Of a DNA stretch of 64,000 bases, positions 45,601 to 53,998 are shown one piece after another. A program made the position numbers and the translations under genes. The stretch's first letter is position 1. Each line of letters starts with the position of its first letter. The stretch is from CALJFL01 sp039964455 (lineage in GTDB: Bacteria > Pseudomonadota > Gammaproteobacteria > Pseudomonadales > Halieaceae). The DNA lies in contig JBDVXK010000025.1 in NCBI GenBank assembly GCA_039964455.1, forward strand, positions 186,001 to 250,000, written 5' to 3'. The notes beneath the pieces were generated by a model. The model did not search any database. It was not told where the DNA came from and saw only the letters and a list, made by a program, of their open reading frames with translations.

Positions 45601-46094
45601 CCTATAAACTCATGGCCTACAAGGACGAATACGAGGTCGCGAGGCTTTATTCTGCGCCCGAGTTCTTACAGAAGCTGCAAGAACAGTTCGAAGGTGACTA
45701 CACGTTGGAGTTCAACCTGGCGCCACCGATTATTGCGCCCAAGGACAAGAGCACAGGTAAGCCGACGAAAATTCAGTTTGGACCCTGGATGCTCAAATCG
45801 TTCGGCCTGCTGGCGAAGTTCAAATTTTTGCGCGGCACCAAGCTAGATCCTTTTGGTTATTTTGCCGAGCGAAAGATGGAGCGTGACTTGATCGAAAAAT
45901 ACTTTGCTACTGTGGAAACACTACTGGCCGACCTGAACGCCGAAAATCACGCGCTCGCCTTACAGATTGCTGAGTTGCCCATGACCATTCGCGGCTACGG
46001 GCATGTGAAACATGACAACGTACAGAAAGCCCATGCGGAGCTGGAGAAGCTAATGGCCATGTGGCCTAATCTCAAATGGCAGGAAGCCGCGTAG
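42612..46094 (+). CDS. Indolepyruvate:ferredoxin oxidoreductase family, single-chain fusion
   Basis: 1160 residues joining the parts normally split between IorA and IorB. N-terminal pyrimidine/TPP part (AGFVSGYRGSPMTAIDEEL), a TPP and first cysteine region around 430-460 (YFCSGCPHNTSTRIPDGS), a ferredoxin-like segment (VCEGCGDCGVQSNC, then CNKDYSCVEGFC) with cysteines for iron-sulfur clusters, and a gamma domain (VTGVGGTGVVTIGALLG, QLGFAQKGGSVVTHVRLA). The family oxidatively decarboxylates aryl- or branched-chain 2-oxo acids to acyl-CoA, reducing ferredoxin. Fused forms occur in aerobic Proteobacteria. It could feed arylacetyl-CoA into CoA-ester degradation. Confidence 0.93.
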   Translation: MAKHKVTLKDRFTQHEGRIHLRGSQAMVRLMMVQRLRDEAAGLNTAGFVSGYRGSPMTAIDEELWRVEDLLEKHHTKFWPGTNEHLAMTAVWGTQQAHYYNDSNYDGVYSFWYGKGPGLDQAMDALRQGNWHGAAKNGGVLIAAGDDHNMTSTINGYSSELLFEDLFMPVLYPADIQEVLDMGLYGIALSRFCGAWVGYKLLPETIETSASIDGDISRVKIVTPDFEFPPEGVNSFLQDSVYIQEARIRNFRLPAALAFARANKLNYVSHPSDNPRIGIVTMGKSWRDVRQALVDLGISEQQAADLGITILKVGMPFPADLETYAEFARGLEEVLVVEEKRDLLEDGMRKACYDLPADLRPRIVGRKDEKGAPLLDNSKTISADEIALAIASRIHGFHQSEWMQARVNRLGSFTERSAGLPALNMQRTPYFCSGCPHNTSTRIPDGSRGVGGVGCHYMVTWMDRETYTFCQMGGEGVAWIGQQPFVKTDHVFQNLGDGTYFHSGSHAIRAAVAAGINITYKILYNDAVAMTGGQPVDGTLKVDQISRQVRNEGIQRIAVVTDEPEKYNSGISFAGGTTVHHRKELDEVQRELREVKGVSVLIYDQTCASEKRRRRKRGKFPDPAKRYFINDRVCEGCGDCGVQSNCVSIQPLETDFGRKRKIDQSSCNKDYSCVEGFCPSFVTIQGGQVRKASRVATDKMAPRADEIPEPTFPELPENGSYSLMVTGVGGTGVVTIGALLGMAAHIEDMGVCIVDQLGFAQKGGSVVTHVRLAKDQDQIHASRVNSGMADAFLACDMLVAGSDKVLDSLDPSRTKAIVNTEKNYTGDFTRDTELAYPAETLVTRLEATTSEADRQMFNASQVAVKLLGDSLGANLMLTGFAWQRGMIPIRKEAILEAIELNGVAIDWNKEAFDWGRRLAHQPELINKILRPEDTVQPLIFTPTTAADWVAKYSDELTAYQNENYAARYRSFTDKVMAAENNAVPGKGELATAVAKAAYKLMAYKDEYEVARLYSAPEFLQKLQEQFEGDYTLEFNLAPPIIAPKDKSTGKPTKIQFGPWMLKSFGLLAKFKFLRGTKLDPFGYFAERKMERDLIEKYFATVETLLADLNAENHALALQIAELPMTIRGYGHVKHDNVQKAHAELEKLMAMWPNLKWQEAA

Positions 46095-46133
46095 AGCGAC
46101 AATATACTCGACTTCCTCCGCCCCTTGTCTCCA

Positions 46134-47393
46134 CTACCTGTTCAAGCGGAAAGGCGCCGGGTCGATAGCAGGCGTAGTGCCGGCAATAATATCCGCCAGT
46201 AAATGCCCTGCTCCCATACCCTGGGTCCAGCCCAGGTGGCCCAGCCCGCCATTGACGAATAGATTTTCGACACCCGTCGCTCCGATAAACGGCTTCCCAT
46301 CAAAAGTAACGGGGCGCCTACCTGCCCAGGTTTTTTGCTGGTCACGTTTGAGGTAAGGCACAAGATGCGGCAGTGTCTTTTCAACATTGCCATAAGACCG
46401 CTCTAAATAGCGTTGATGGAATACGGTATCCATTCCTGCAAACTCTGCCCCGCCGCCAATACGCAAGGTATTGTCATGATGTAGGGGAATGATGCCAATG
46501 TGCAGACCAACATCAAGCATAATAGTTTTTGGCAGTTCGGCGTCCACAGGCACGGTGATCGCGTAACCCTTGACCGGTCTAATCGGCAGCTTCTGTCCCG
46601 CCGTTCGCATGGCCATAGGAGCATGGTTTCCCATGGCGACAATAACACGGTCGGCTTTCACTTCTCCCTGATTAGTAAGCGCACCAACGGCGCGCCCCTT
46701 TTCCACCAGTATCTTTTCAACCACAACACCGGTGCGTACAACAGCGCCACGGTCTACCAAAAGTTCGGCCAAATGTCGGCAGAACAAGGGGCACTCACCG
46801 CGGCTGCCGTCGGGATAAATTATACTGCCTACGAGGTCGTCGGCGCTGTGCTGGAGGTGTGGCTCCCGAGCCAGAGTGGCCGCCTTGTCCAGCAGCTGAT
46901 ACTCCAGTCCAAACTTGGCGTATTCAACATGTATGGCCAACGCATGATCGAGACTAGCCTGGTCACGAAATACTTGTAGCATGCCGTTATCCTGATACTT
47001 TATGTCCCAGTCATGCTCGCTGATCAACTGCTTGGTCTTTTCCTGTGAGTAGGTAGATAGGCGAAAATCTGCCTCGGAGGCACTCAAAAATCGTGCCTGG
47101 CTAGAGTTCCGAAGGAATTTCAGTCCCCAAAAGGCCAGAGAAGGCAACATTTTGGGATGGATACGAAGCATGGAGTCTTTGCCCCCGAAAAGGGCCGGGA
47201 TCATAATTTTTGAAATCCCCGGCTGGTTCCACGGCTCGCACAGGGAGGCAGTCATCAGTCCTCCATTGCCAAGGCTGCTCTCCAGAGCCACACCCTCACG
47301 CGCCTCCAGAACTTCGACCTCGTCACCACGTTCCTGCTGAGCAATAGCGCTTGAAAGGCCGGCTATTCCAGCGCCAAGAATCAATGTCTTCAT
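46134..47393 (-). CDS. DadA-like FAD-dependent D-amino acid dehydrogenase
   Basis: 419 residues from the ATG at 47393; a GTG at 47441 would add 16 residues before the FAD motif. N-terminal FAD loop MKTLILGAGIAGLSSAIA and the acidic VEVLE at the second strand. Later features are TNQGEVKADRVIVAMGNHAP, PVKGYAITVP and TGVENLFVNGGLGHLGWTQG. These match D-amino-acid dehydrogenases such as DadA, which oxidise D-amino acids to 2-oxo acids and feed electrons to the respiratory chain. It converges on the 2-oxo-acid:ferredoxin oxidoreductase gene (39 bases apart), and its products are that enzyme's substrate class. Confidence 0.86.
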   Translation of the reverse strand: MKTLILGAGIAGLSSAIAQQERGDEVEVLEAREGVALESSLGNGGLMTASLCEPWNQPGISKIMIPALFGGKDSMLRIHPKMLPSLAFWGLKFLRNSSQARFLSASEADFRLSTYSQEKTKQLISEHDWDIKYQDNGMLQVFRDQASLDHALAIHVEYAKFGLEYQLLDKAATLAREPHLQHSADDLVGSIIYPDGSRGECPLFCRHLAELLVDRGAVVRTGVVVEKILVEKGRAVGALTNQGEVKADRVIVAMGNHAPMAMRTAGQKLPIRPVKGYAITVPVDAELPKTIMLDVGLHIGIIPLHHDNTLRIGGGAEFAGMDTVFHQRYLERSYGNVEKTLPHLVPYLKRDQQKTWAGRRPVTFDGKPFIGATGVENLFVNGGLGHLGWTQGMGAGHLLADIIAGTTPAIDPAPFRLNR

Positions 47394-47556
47394 GATGATA
47401 ATCTCACTGTATTCGTGAGACATAGCATCACATGCTTCCACGAAAACCTGTTGTCCATAGGGGAAAATGTGGGGACGTTTGCCGGCTTACACGCCATTTC
47501 TACCCAGAATATATTGGCAGCTTAAAGCTCGGCAGAGATGCATCCGCACTGCCACA

Positions 47557-49212
47557 TCAATCTAACGTGCTGTCATCCACATCAATTGTCTGCTGGTTGG
47601 CCTTTACCGTGTAAGTCTCAAGCCAACTCTCGCCAGAGGTGGGAACGAAGCGCCCTTTTTCCTGCAAAGGGAAACGAATTGCCTGCCCGGGGTTAACATC
47701 TTTCAGTACTTTCGAATCCTTTACGACGACAACCCCATTCACCAATACATAGGGTATGCCCGTTGAGGGCAGGCCACTGGTACCGGATTTGAAATCCGCA
47801 TGTTCGGTGACATTTACCGGATCGAAAATCGTAATATCTGCCACCATACCTTCCTGCATGCGGCCACGCTCCTGCATGGCTTTCAGCCCGGTATCTCCCA
47901 GGTGTTTCGCACTCCAGTAACTGAGCTGGCTCAGGCTGTGCATCAGGGGCACACCATTCTCTCTGGCTATTCGCAGGGTCGCAGCATGGGTGCCAGCTGA
48001 ACGAGGGTGGCCCGCGTACTGGTCATAAGGCGCATCCCAATCAAGAAGATTTCCGTCGCTGCCCAAACCGGGCATCCCATCCCCCGCAACAACAAAGTGC
48101 TCCACCTTGGTCCATTCGGGAAGCCACTGCTTGCGCGGCGGGCTATACGCTACCAGGGTTCTACCTGGCTCCGTTTTAGCAAAGTGGAGAAACTCCTCCT
48201 TGGTAACAAACTTGTCCAACTGAGGATCAAAGATCGTCTCCTCGTACTTGTAGCCCATGGCTTTTTCCCAGGTATCAGGCGCAACAATCGACGCACCATA
48301 ATTTCCTGAGCCGGCTATCCAGGGATAATAGGTGGCCCACACATTATGGCCCTGCTCCCGGGCCAGAGCCATTTTCTCCTGATTCTCCCACCAGCCGTAG
48401 TCGTTATCATGATGCACCTGTAATGGCGCCTTTAAGGCTATCGCATTCATCAATACCTCGTTCACGCCGGTCGGTGCTTCTGTGGGAGTTGCTGCGCTGG
48501 GGTGAAACCTGTGGTGTACCGAGGTGAGCCGCCCATAACGTGCTGCGGCGCGCTGCGCCTCAAACATTTCATACGTCGTTATGCCTACCTGGGCGTAACC
48601 AATGGTTGACGCAACCCCTACAGCCCCTTTGCGCAAACCCTCATCCAGAATTTCGGTAATCTGATTCATTTGCTCGACGCTGCTGCGGGCAACCGACCAG
48701 CCATCTACACCATCTTTCGCCGCCTCGGCACGCAGTGCGAAGAAATAAGGCATTGAGATATTGGGCCCCTCAAGGGCGAGTCCGTCATGCACCCGCATGC
48801 GTGCAAATTCCTGACTCACAGTGGTGCCAAAATTTGCCTGCCGATTACCTTCCCTCGCTGAATACCACTCATTAATGTTCAGAGCGCCAGCCTCGAAATC
48901 CATCTGCGTTGTAACACCGTCCCGCAGATTAACTTTAATACCCCAAGGGTCCAGCCCATGTTGCTCTGTATCGATAAACCCTGGAGCCACAACATGACCC
49001 GTTGCACCTATGGTCTCGCTGCCCCTGATCTTCTTTTTGGTGATCTTGACGATTCGTCCATCGCGGATACCAACATTACGCACAGCATCAAAATTAGTCT
49101 CAGGGTCCATCACCCGACCACCCAGGATCACAACATCGTATTCTTCTGCGATCACGGGGGTAACGAGCAAGCTCGCCAGTAACATCGCGGGAATAGTTCT
49201 GATTTTAAACAT
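47557..49212 (-). CDS. Exported D-aminoacylase/N-acyl-D-glutamate deacylase-like amidohydrolase
   Basis: 551 residues from the ATG at 49212, with AGAGG upstream; an earlier in-frame start at 49272 has no good site. Signal peptide IPAMLLASLLVTPVIA. The amidohydrolase fold begins YDVVILGGRVMDPETNFDA and ends with a composite beta-domain. Where relatives have HxH in the first metal site, this protein reads FIDTEQHGLD, so the first His is Glu. The nearby DFEAGALNINEWY matches the deacylase group with a bridging Glu. Substrates may be N-acyl-D-amino acids in the periplasm, linking it to the DadA-like gene 163 bases downstream. Metal loading could be altered. Confidence 0.8.
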   Translation of the reverse strand: MFKIRTIPAMLLASLLVTPVIAEEYDVVILGGRVMDPETNFDAVRNVGIRDGRIVKITKKKIRGSETIGATGHVVAPGFIDTEQHGLDPWGIKVNLRDGVTTQMDFEAGALNINEWYSAREGNRQANFGTTVSQEFARMRVHDGLALEGPNISMPYFFALRAEAAKDGVDGWSVARSSVEQMNQITEILDEGLRKGAVGVASTIGYAQVGITTYEMFEAQRAAARYGRLTSVHHRFHPSAATPTEAPTGVNEVLMNAIALKAPLQVHHDNDYGWWENQEKMALAREQGHNVWATYYPWIAGSGNYGASIVAPDTWEKAMGYKYEETIFDPQLDKFVTKEEFLHFAKTEPGRTLVAYSPPRKQWLPEWTKVEHFVVAGDGMPGLGSDGNLLDWDAPYDQYAGHPRSAGTHAATLRIARENGVPLMHSLSQLSYWSAKHLGDTGLKAMQERGRMQEGMVADITIFDPVNVTEHADFKSGTSGLPSTGIPYVLVNGVVVVKDSKVLKDVNPGQAIRFPLQEKGRFVPTSGESWLETYTVKANQQTIDVDDSTLD

Positions 49213-49591
49213 CGTAAACACCTCTGAAGAAGCCCTGTACCCTAGCAGATTTAGCCAGCTTTGATTTGTCATTTGAGGTTATTTTATAGCCGCCAGATAT
49301 CGGGGGGTTATCCACCAACGCAGGAATTCTGAGCTCTCTCCACGCCTATGGCCGTCCCGGCAATGACAGGTAGTGTGCCCGGATTGATAGAAGCGGTAGA
49401 CCCCCTCCCCCGCTTTATCAGGTATAACTACTTACCAGCGCAATCGACTCCCTTAAGGTTCTTTTTCTCTGACCAACCAGCAATTTAGGGAAGGCTCAGC
49501 CAATGGATGGCTGCCAGGTATGGTCCTATGGTGACCCTTCGAGCAAAGAAGTCGTAAGTTGGTCTGGTAGGAAAGCAAACAGGGACACTTA
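49213..49591. other. 379-bp divergent intergenic region
   Basis: The only gene-free stretch above 300 bp. It separates the deacylase (minus) from the nitronate monooxygenase (plus) and should hold promoters for both. On the minus strand TATAAA (49288-49283) could be a -10 element for the deacylase, but no clear -35 pairs with it. On the plus strand a short hairpin CAGCCA (49497-49502)/TGGCTG (49508-49513) lies about 80 bases before the start codon. No coding sequence or known riboswitch fold was recognised. Confidence 0.5.
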
Positions 49592-50719
49592 ATGTATACG
49601 CAGATATGTAAGGACCTCGGCATTGAAGTGCCGATTTTCGCTTTTTCCCACTGCCGCGATGTAGTGGTCGAGGTCAGCAAAGCCGGCGGACTGGGTGTGC
49701 TGGGGGCGGGATTCATGGATGCCGACCAATTGCGCGAAGAACTGAACTGGATCGACGAACACATTGGCGACAAACCCTACGGTGTGGATGTGGTTATTCC
49801 GCAAAATTATGTGGGCAAGGGTGAAGACGAACTCACTGAAGAAGAACTGGAAAAGAAACTATGGGCCATGGTGCCCCAGAGACATCTCGAGTTCGCCGAC
49901 AAACTGCTCGACGAACATGGCGTACCCCAATGGCCCGAGGAAGGCAGACCCAAAATTCTGGGGTGGACGTTACAAACGGTTATGCCCTGCATAGAAGAGG
50001 CCCTGACCCGCCCAAATTGTAAGCTGATTGCCAATGCCCTGGGGACACCGCCTGACCATGTGATCAAGATGGTGAAGGACAGCGGACGTCTGATTGGCGC
50101 CCTATGCGGCAAGAAAAAACAGGCTATACAACACAAAAACGCGGGATTGGACTTTGTCGTAGCACAGGGTTACGAGGGCGGCGGTCACACTGGAGAGGTG
50201 GGCAGCATGGTGTTATGGCCCGACATTATAGACGCCGTTTCACCGCTACCGGTTCTCGCCGCTGGCGGTATCGGCAACGGCAGGCAAATGCTGGCTGCGA
50301 TGTCCATGGGTGCGGCAGGCGCCTGGACCGGGTCCCTGTGGTTGACCGTGGAAGAAGCCCACGCCCAACCGGCCCAGAAAGAGAGCCTGCTCGAAGCAGG
50401 TGCAGAGGACACCGTGCGCACCAAGGCATGGACAGGTAAGGGGGCCCGCGTATTGCGCAATGACTGGACGGAAGCATGGGACAACAAAGGCACACCAGAC
50501 CCCCTGGAAATGCCCTTGCATGGGCTGGTAACGGCCGATGCCATGCGGCGCACAGAAACCTATGCCGGCGCCGGTGACACTCAGGCGGTGGCAATGAATA
50601 TCTGTGGCCAGGTTATCGGCCAGATCAATGAGGTAGAGTCATGCCGTGGCGTGGTATTTCGGGTTATCAATGAGTACCTGGAGGCGCTTGAGCAGGTAAA
50701 TAGGCTATTGCCCGAATGA
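49592..50719 (+). CDS. Nitronate monooxygenase (2-nitropropane dioxygenase family)
   Basis: 375 residues, an FMN-binding TIM barrel. N-terminal IEVPIFAFSHCRDVVVEVS, the turn SKAGGLGVLGAG, the catalytic-region motif VAQGYEGGGHTGEVGSM whose His matches the family base, and the FMN phosphate loop PVLAAGGIGNGRQMLAAMSMGAAGAWTG. Such proteins oxidise propionate-3-nitronate and other alkyl nitronates, but many members in catabolic clusters are enoyl-reductase-like or act on CoA esters. The ATG follows AGGGAC. An insert around 60-120 (GKGEDELTEEELEKKLWAMV) is longer than in class I enzymes. Confidence 0.87.
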   Translation: MYTQICKDLGIEVPIFAFSHCRDVVVEVSKAGGLGVLGAGFMDADQLREELNWIDEHIGDKPYGVDVVIPQNYVGKGEDELTEEELEKKLWAMVPQRHLEFADKLLDEHGVPQWPEEGRPKILGWTLQTVMPCIEEALTRPNCKLIANALGTPPDHVIKMVKDSGRLIGALCGKKKQAIQHKNAGLDFVVAQGYEGGGHTGEVGSMVLWPDIIDAVSPLPVLAAGGIGNGRQMLAAMSMGAAGAWTGSLWLTVEEAHAQPAQKESLLEAGAEDTVRTKAWTGKGARVLRNDWTEAWDNKGTPDPLEMPLHGLVTADAMRRTETYAGAGDTQAVAMNICGQVIGQINEVESCRGVVFRVINEYLEALEQVNRLLPE

Positions 50720-50873
50720 TGCCGCATAGTCGATCAACTCGATCTATAGTAGTGTGATTCAGATGAAGGGCAGCACAGGACAGCCAGATTGACCGGTGAG
50801 CGCGGTCTTTACGGGCATCAAATTTTGCACTGGTTTCACTCTATTTTCAGACTCGCCCACGGGAACTAACTCG

Positions 50874-52205
50874 ATGATGAAGACTACAGCCCTGGTTTTT
50901 ACTCTATTCACCTTGCTGATCGGAACTATCAGTCACGCATCCGAATCCATCGGTTCGAAACTGATTAAAAACGTAAGAATATTTAATGGTGCAGATCCTT
51001 CGCTGAGCGCTGAAACCGACGTACTCGTGCGGGCCAATCTGATACAAAAAATTGGCAATAACCTCAGCTCAGAGGGAGCAGTCGTCATCGATGGGCAAGG
51101 CATGGTTTTGTCTCCGGGTTTTGTAGACGCCCATACCCACATGTCGCTGATTTCCTCTTTTGATCTCCTCGAGAGTGAGTACACCGGCGTTTACGTGGGG
51201 GCTGCTGCAGGACAAATGGCAGAGGATATGTTGATGCGAGGGTTCACCACTGTGCGAGATGCCGGTGGCGCAAGTATTGGCGTACAGCGGGCAATCGATG
51301 ACGGCTGGTTTCCCGGCCCCAGGGTCTTTTCTTCAGGGGCATTCCTGACCCAGACGTCCGGCCATCTGGATATGCGCAACCGTACCAATCCACACATTAA
51401 TCTAGGCGGTGATCACAGCCACGCCCAGCGAATAGGCCACTACACGGCAGTTGATGGCGACGATGAAATGCTCGCGGCAGCGCGCCAGAATTTCCGTAAT
51501 GGAGCAACTCAATTAAAACTGGCAACCAATGGGGGGATTTCAGCCACTTATTCCCCGCTGGATATAGACCAGTTTACCGACGCTGAGCTAGGAGCAGCTG
51601 CACAGGTAGCTGAAAGTTTTGGCAGCTATTTTATGGTTCATGCGTACTACGATAACGCGGTCAACAGAGCCATCGACTTTGGCGCCAGGTCCATTGAGCA
51701 CGGCCATATGCTCACTGACGATGTCGTTCGCAGAATGGCGAAGGAGGATGTATATCTGGTGGTAGAAGCACTCATGTCTACCTCGGAAGCTCCCCCCTCT
51801 TTTACCCAGGATCAGCGAGAAAAGTACGAACTGGCAAAGGCCGGCTTCAGCGGTCTTATCAAATCGGCAAAGAAGCACAAGCTCAAGATAGCGTTTGGTT
51901 CAGATGTCTTTCTGTCCAAGGAAGCTTATGACCTGCAACCTCTAGAGTGGGTGGCCAGGTCGAAGTATTTTACCGCGAGCGAAATTATGGTTCAGGCTAC
52001 CAGCATCGGTGCTGAGTTAATTGAGCTTTCCGGTGCCCGCAATCGCTATAGAGAGGGTCCTCTGGGCATTATCCAGGAGGGCGCCTATGCAGATCTTGTG
52101 TTGATTGATGGTAATCCGTTGGAAGATGTCACCATTCTTTCCAGGCCCGAGCAGTCTTTGCGGTTGATTATGAAAGATGGGGTTGTTTACAAGAACACCC
52201 TGTAG
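50874..52205 (+). CDS. Exported amidohydrolase, paralogue of the 21440-22942 product
   Basis: 443 residues from the ATG at 50874; a GTG at 50796 would extend it 26 residues ahead of the signal peptide. Signal: TTALVFTLFTLLIGTISHA. Metal-site motifs are SPGFVDAHTHM, MVHAYYDNA, SIEHGHML and the Asp in IAFGSDVFLS. The C-terminus reads ADLVLIDGNPLEDV, as in its paralogue. Both share a glycine-rich FRNGATQLK/LRNGATQIK turn. Probably a periplasmic dipeptidase or amidase; the substrate is unknown. It follows the nitronate monooxygenase by about 150 bases in the same direction. Confidence 0.88.
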   Translation: MMKTTALVFTLFTLLIGTISHASESIGSKLIKNVRIFNGADPSLSAETDVLVRANLIQKIGNNLSSEGAVVIDGQGMVLSPGFVDAHTHMSLISSFDLLESEYTGVYVGAAAGQMAEDMLMRGFTTVRDAGGASIGVQRAIDDGWFPGPRVFSSGAFLTQTSGHLDMRNRTNPHINLGGDHSHAQRIGHYTAVDGDDEMLAAARQNFRNGATQLKLATNGGISATYSPLDIDQFTDAELGAAAQVAESFGSYFMVHAYYDNAVNRAIDFGARSIEHGHMLTDDVVRRMAKEDVYLVVEALMSTSEAPPSFTQDQREKYELAKAGFSGLIKSAKKHKLKIAFGSDVFLSKEAYDLQPLEWVARSKYFTASEIMVQATSIGAELIELSGARNRYREGPLGIIQEGAYADLVLIDGNPLEDVTILSRPEQSLRLIMKDGVVYKNTL

Positions 52206-52230
52206 CGCGCTAGAACACCTTGATTACATA

Positions 52231-53811
52231 TCAGGCCTGAAACGCTCTTTTCTTCAGCGAGGTCTTGTCCAGTTTACCGTTGGGCAGCAGGGGCATAGCC
52301 TCCAGCACCACAATAGTTTTCGGTATCTTGTAATTAGACACCCTACCCTTACACCACTGTATGAGTTGCTCCGTATCGATGGTGCTCTCAGAAACCAGGG
52401 TGATAAACGCATAGCCAACCTCTCCGTATAGGTCGTCTGGCACCCCTACAACAGCTGCGGAAGAAATGCTTTCATGCTCTTCCAGCGCGATCTCTACTTC
52501 CCGGGGATAAACATTGTAGCCGCCGGACTTGAACATGTCGGATACCCGGGCGGAGAACTGGAAATTACCATCGGGCAAAACCTCTACCAGGTCTCCGGTT
52601 TTCAACCATCCGTCGTCAGTGAAGGCAGCCGCTGTCGCCTCCGGGCGATTAAAATATCCCACCATGCAGTAATCGGGTTTCACCTGGAACTCACCGATTT
52701 CCCCAGCCTGGCAGGACTTACCGCCAGTACTGATCACCCGCACATCATCGCGAATCGGCCGTCCAACACTAATGGACAGGGTATCCAGATCAAGGCCGGG
52801 CTCGCTGAATACCACGCCTATACAGGTCTCTGTTGAACCGAAGCAAGTGCAGACCTGGCCATTACCCAATGTCGCCAATTTTCCCAACAGCTCACGGGAA
52901 ATAACACCGCCAGAAAAATTGATGCATTCCAGGCTATCAAAATCATCGGGACGAAAGTTCGGTGCATCGCAAATCAACTGGTACATGGTGGGGAACATCA
53001 CCATAAAATTTATCCTGCTTTTCGACACCACCTGCCCTACTCCGGCCGCGTCAAATTTTTCTCTAAAATTAACGGTGCCGCCTGCAAACAGCGCGGCCCC
53101 GGCCACCATCTGCATACCGCCAACATGATTCAGCGGCAGAGGACAGTACACACGCGGGTACTCGCTGAGTTGAAATTGCTGCCATTGGGTAAATGCCCGG
53201 TAGGCCATGGCTTTATTCGGCAACATGCAGCCCTTGGGATCTCCCGTTGAGCCGGATGTGTAGACAATCATTGCCACATCCTCGCCATCACGTTGCGCGT
53301 CTTCGGGCAAGGATTCCTCTTCACCGACAAGCCGCTCCACCATGCCGTCAAGCGATTCAACATCGCCCAGATCCCCTTCGAGACAGTATAGATTTTGCAA
53401 GGAATCCGACTCATGCAATAGGCGCGCTGCGTCTTCGGCATAACTGCGGCCGTTAAATTCGCTCAAGAATATGAGTGCCACCGGGGAGGCATCGTCAACG
53501 ACGTACTGCATCTCGCTGTATTGATACACAGGGTTAATTCCCAGCCAGATAGCGCCGATAGCATTAAGCGCCAGAAAGACGCTGTAACCGTCCGTGCGCG
53601 GTGTTGTCAGCACTGCGACCCGATCACCCCGCTTAACACCAGTGCGCTGCAAGGCGAGCGCAATGCGACTCACGCGAATACCCAGCTCACCATAACTCAC
53701 GTCGCCGTACTCAGAACTCAGAGCGAGCCGGTCCGGACAGTTTCTGGCATAGTCGAAAATATAGTCCGCCAATGCTGGCTTCAGCTGATTTATATCGATC
53801 TCTTTTTCCAT
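52231..53811 (-). CDS. Class I adenylate-forming acyl/aryl-CoA ligase
   Basis: 526 residues from the ATG at 53811; a TTG at 53886 is rejected. ATP motif MIVYTSGSTGDPKGCML, A5 motif CTCFGSTETCIGVVFSEP, hinge WLKTGDLVEVLPDGNFQFSARV, A8-like MFKSGGYNVYPREVEIAL, and the C-terminal catalytic Lys in LLPNGKLDKTSLKKRAF. The protein is more like the short acyl/aryl-CoA ligase group than FadD. It would activate a carboxylic acid to a CoA thioester. It converges on the amidohydrolase gene and diverges from the molybdoenzyme gene. Confidence 0.9.
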   Translation of the reverse strand: MEKEIDINQLKPALADYIFDYARNCPDRLALSSEYGDVSYGELGIRVSRIALALQRTGVKRGDRVAVLTTPRTDGYSVFLALNAIGAIWLGINPVYQYSEMQYVVDDASPVALIFLSEFNGRSYAEDAARLLHESDSLQNLYCLEGDLGDVESLDGMVERLVGEEESLPEDAQRDGEDVAMIVYTSGSTGDPKGCMLPNKAMAYRAFTQWQQFQLSEYPRVYCPLPLNHVGGMQMVAGAALFAGGTVNFREKFDAAGVGQVVSKSRINFMVMFPTMYQLICDAPNFRPDDFDSLECINFSGGVISRELLGKLATLGNGQVCTCFGSTETCIGVVFSEPGLDLDTLSISVGRPIRDDVRVISTGGKSCQAGEIGEFQVKPDYCMVGYFNRPEATAAAFTDDGWLKTGDLVEVLPDGNFQFSARVSDMFKSGGYNVYPREVEIALEEHESISSAAVVGVPDDLYGEVGYAFITLVSESTIDTEQLIQWCKGRVSNYKIPKTIVVLEAMPLLPNGKLDKTSLKKRAFQA

Positions 53812-53998
53812 AGTGGAAATCTTCCGGGAAAGTAAGCGTCCCCTCCATGTGCAATTGGGCAAAAATACGTTAACAAGCGACCCCAACGGAGTTAATCCGT
53901 AATCGTGCTATGCAGGTTCGATTTTTTGCCTGAATTGCCATAGTGCAGCGCTGCATCCACGCCCATACTGGAACCTGCCACGCTGCGGAACCTAAGGT

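Noticed and set aside
42612..46094. Whether the large oxidoreductase is a sequencing fusion of two genes
   Set aside because: Domain order and length match known single-chain members and no stop or restart signal was seen between domains.
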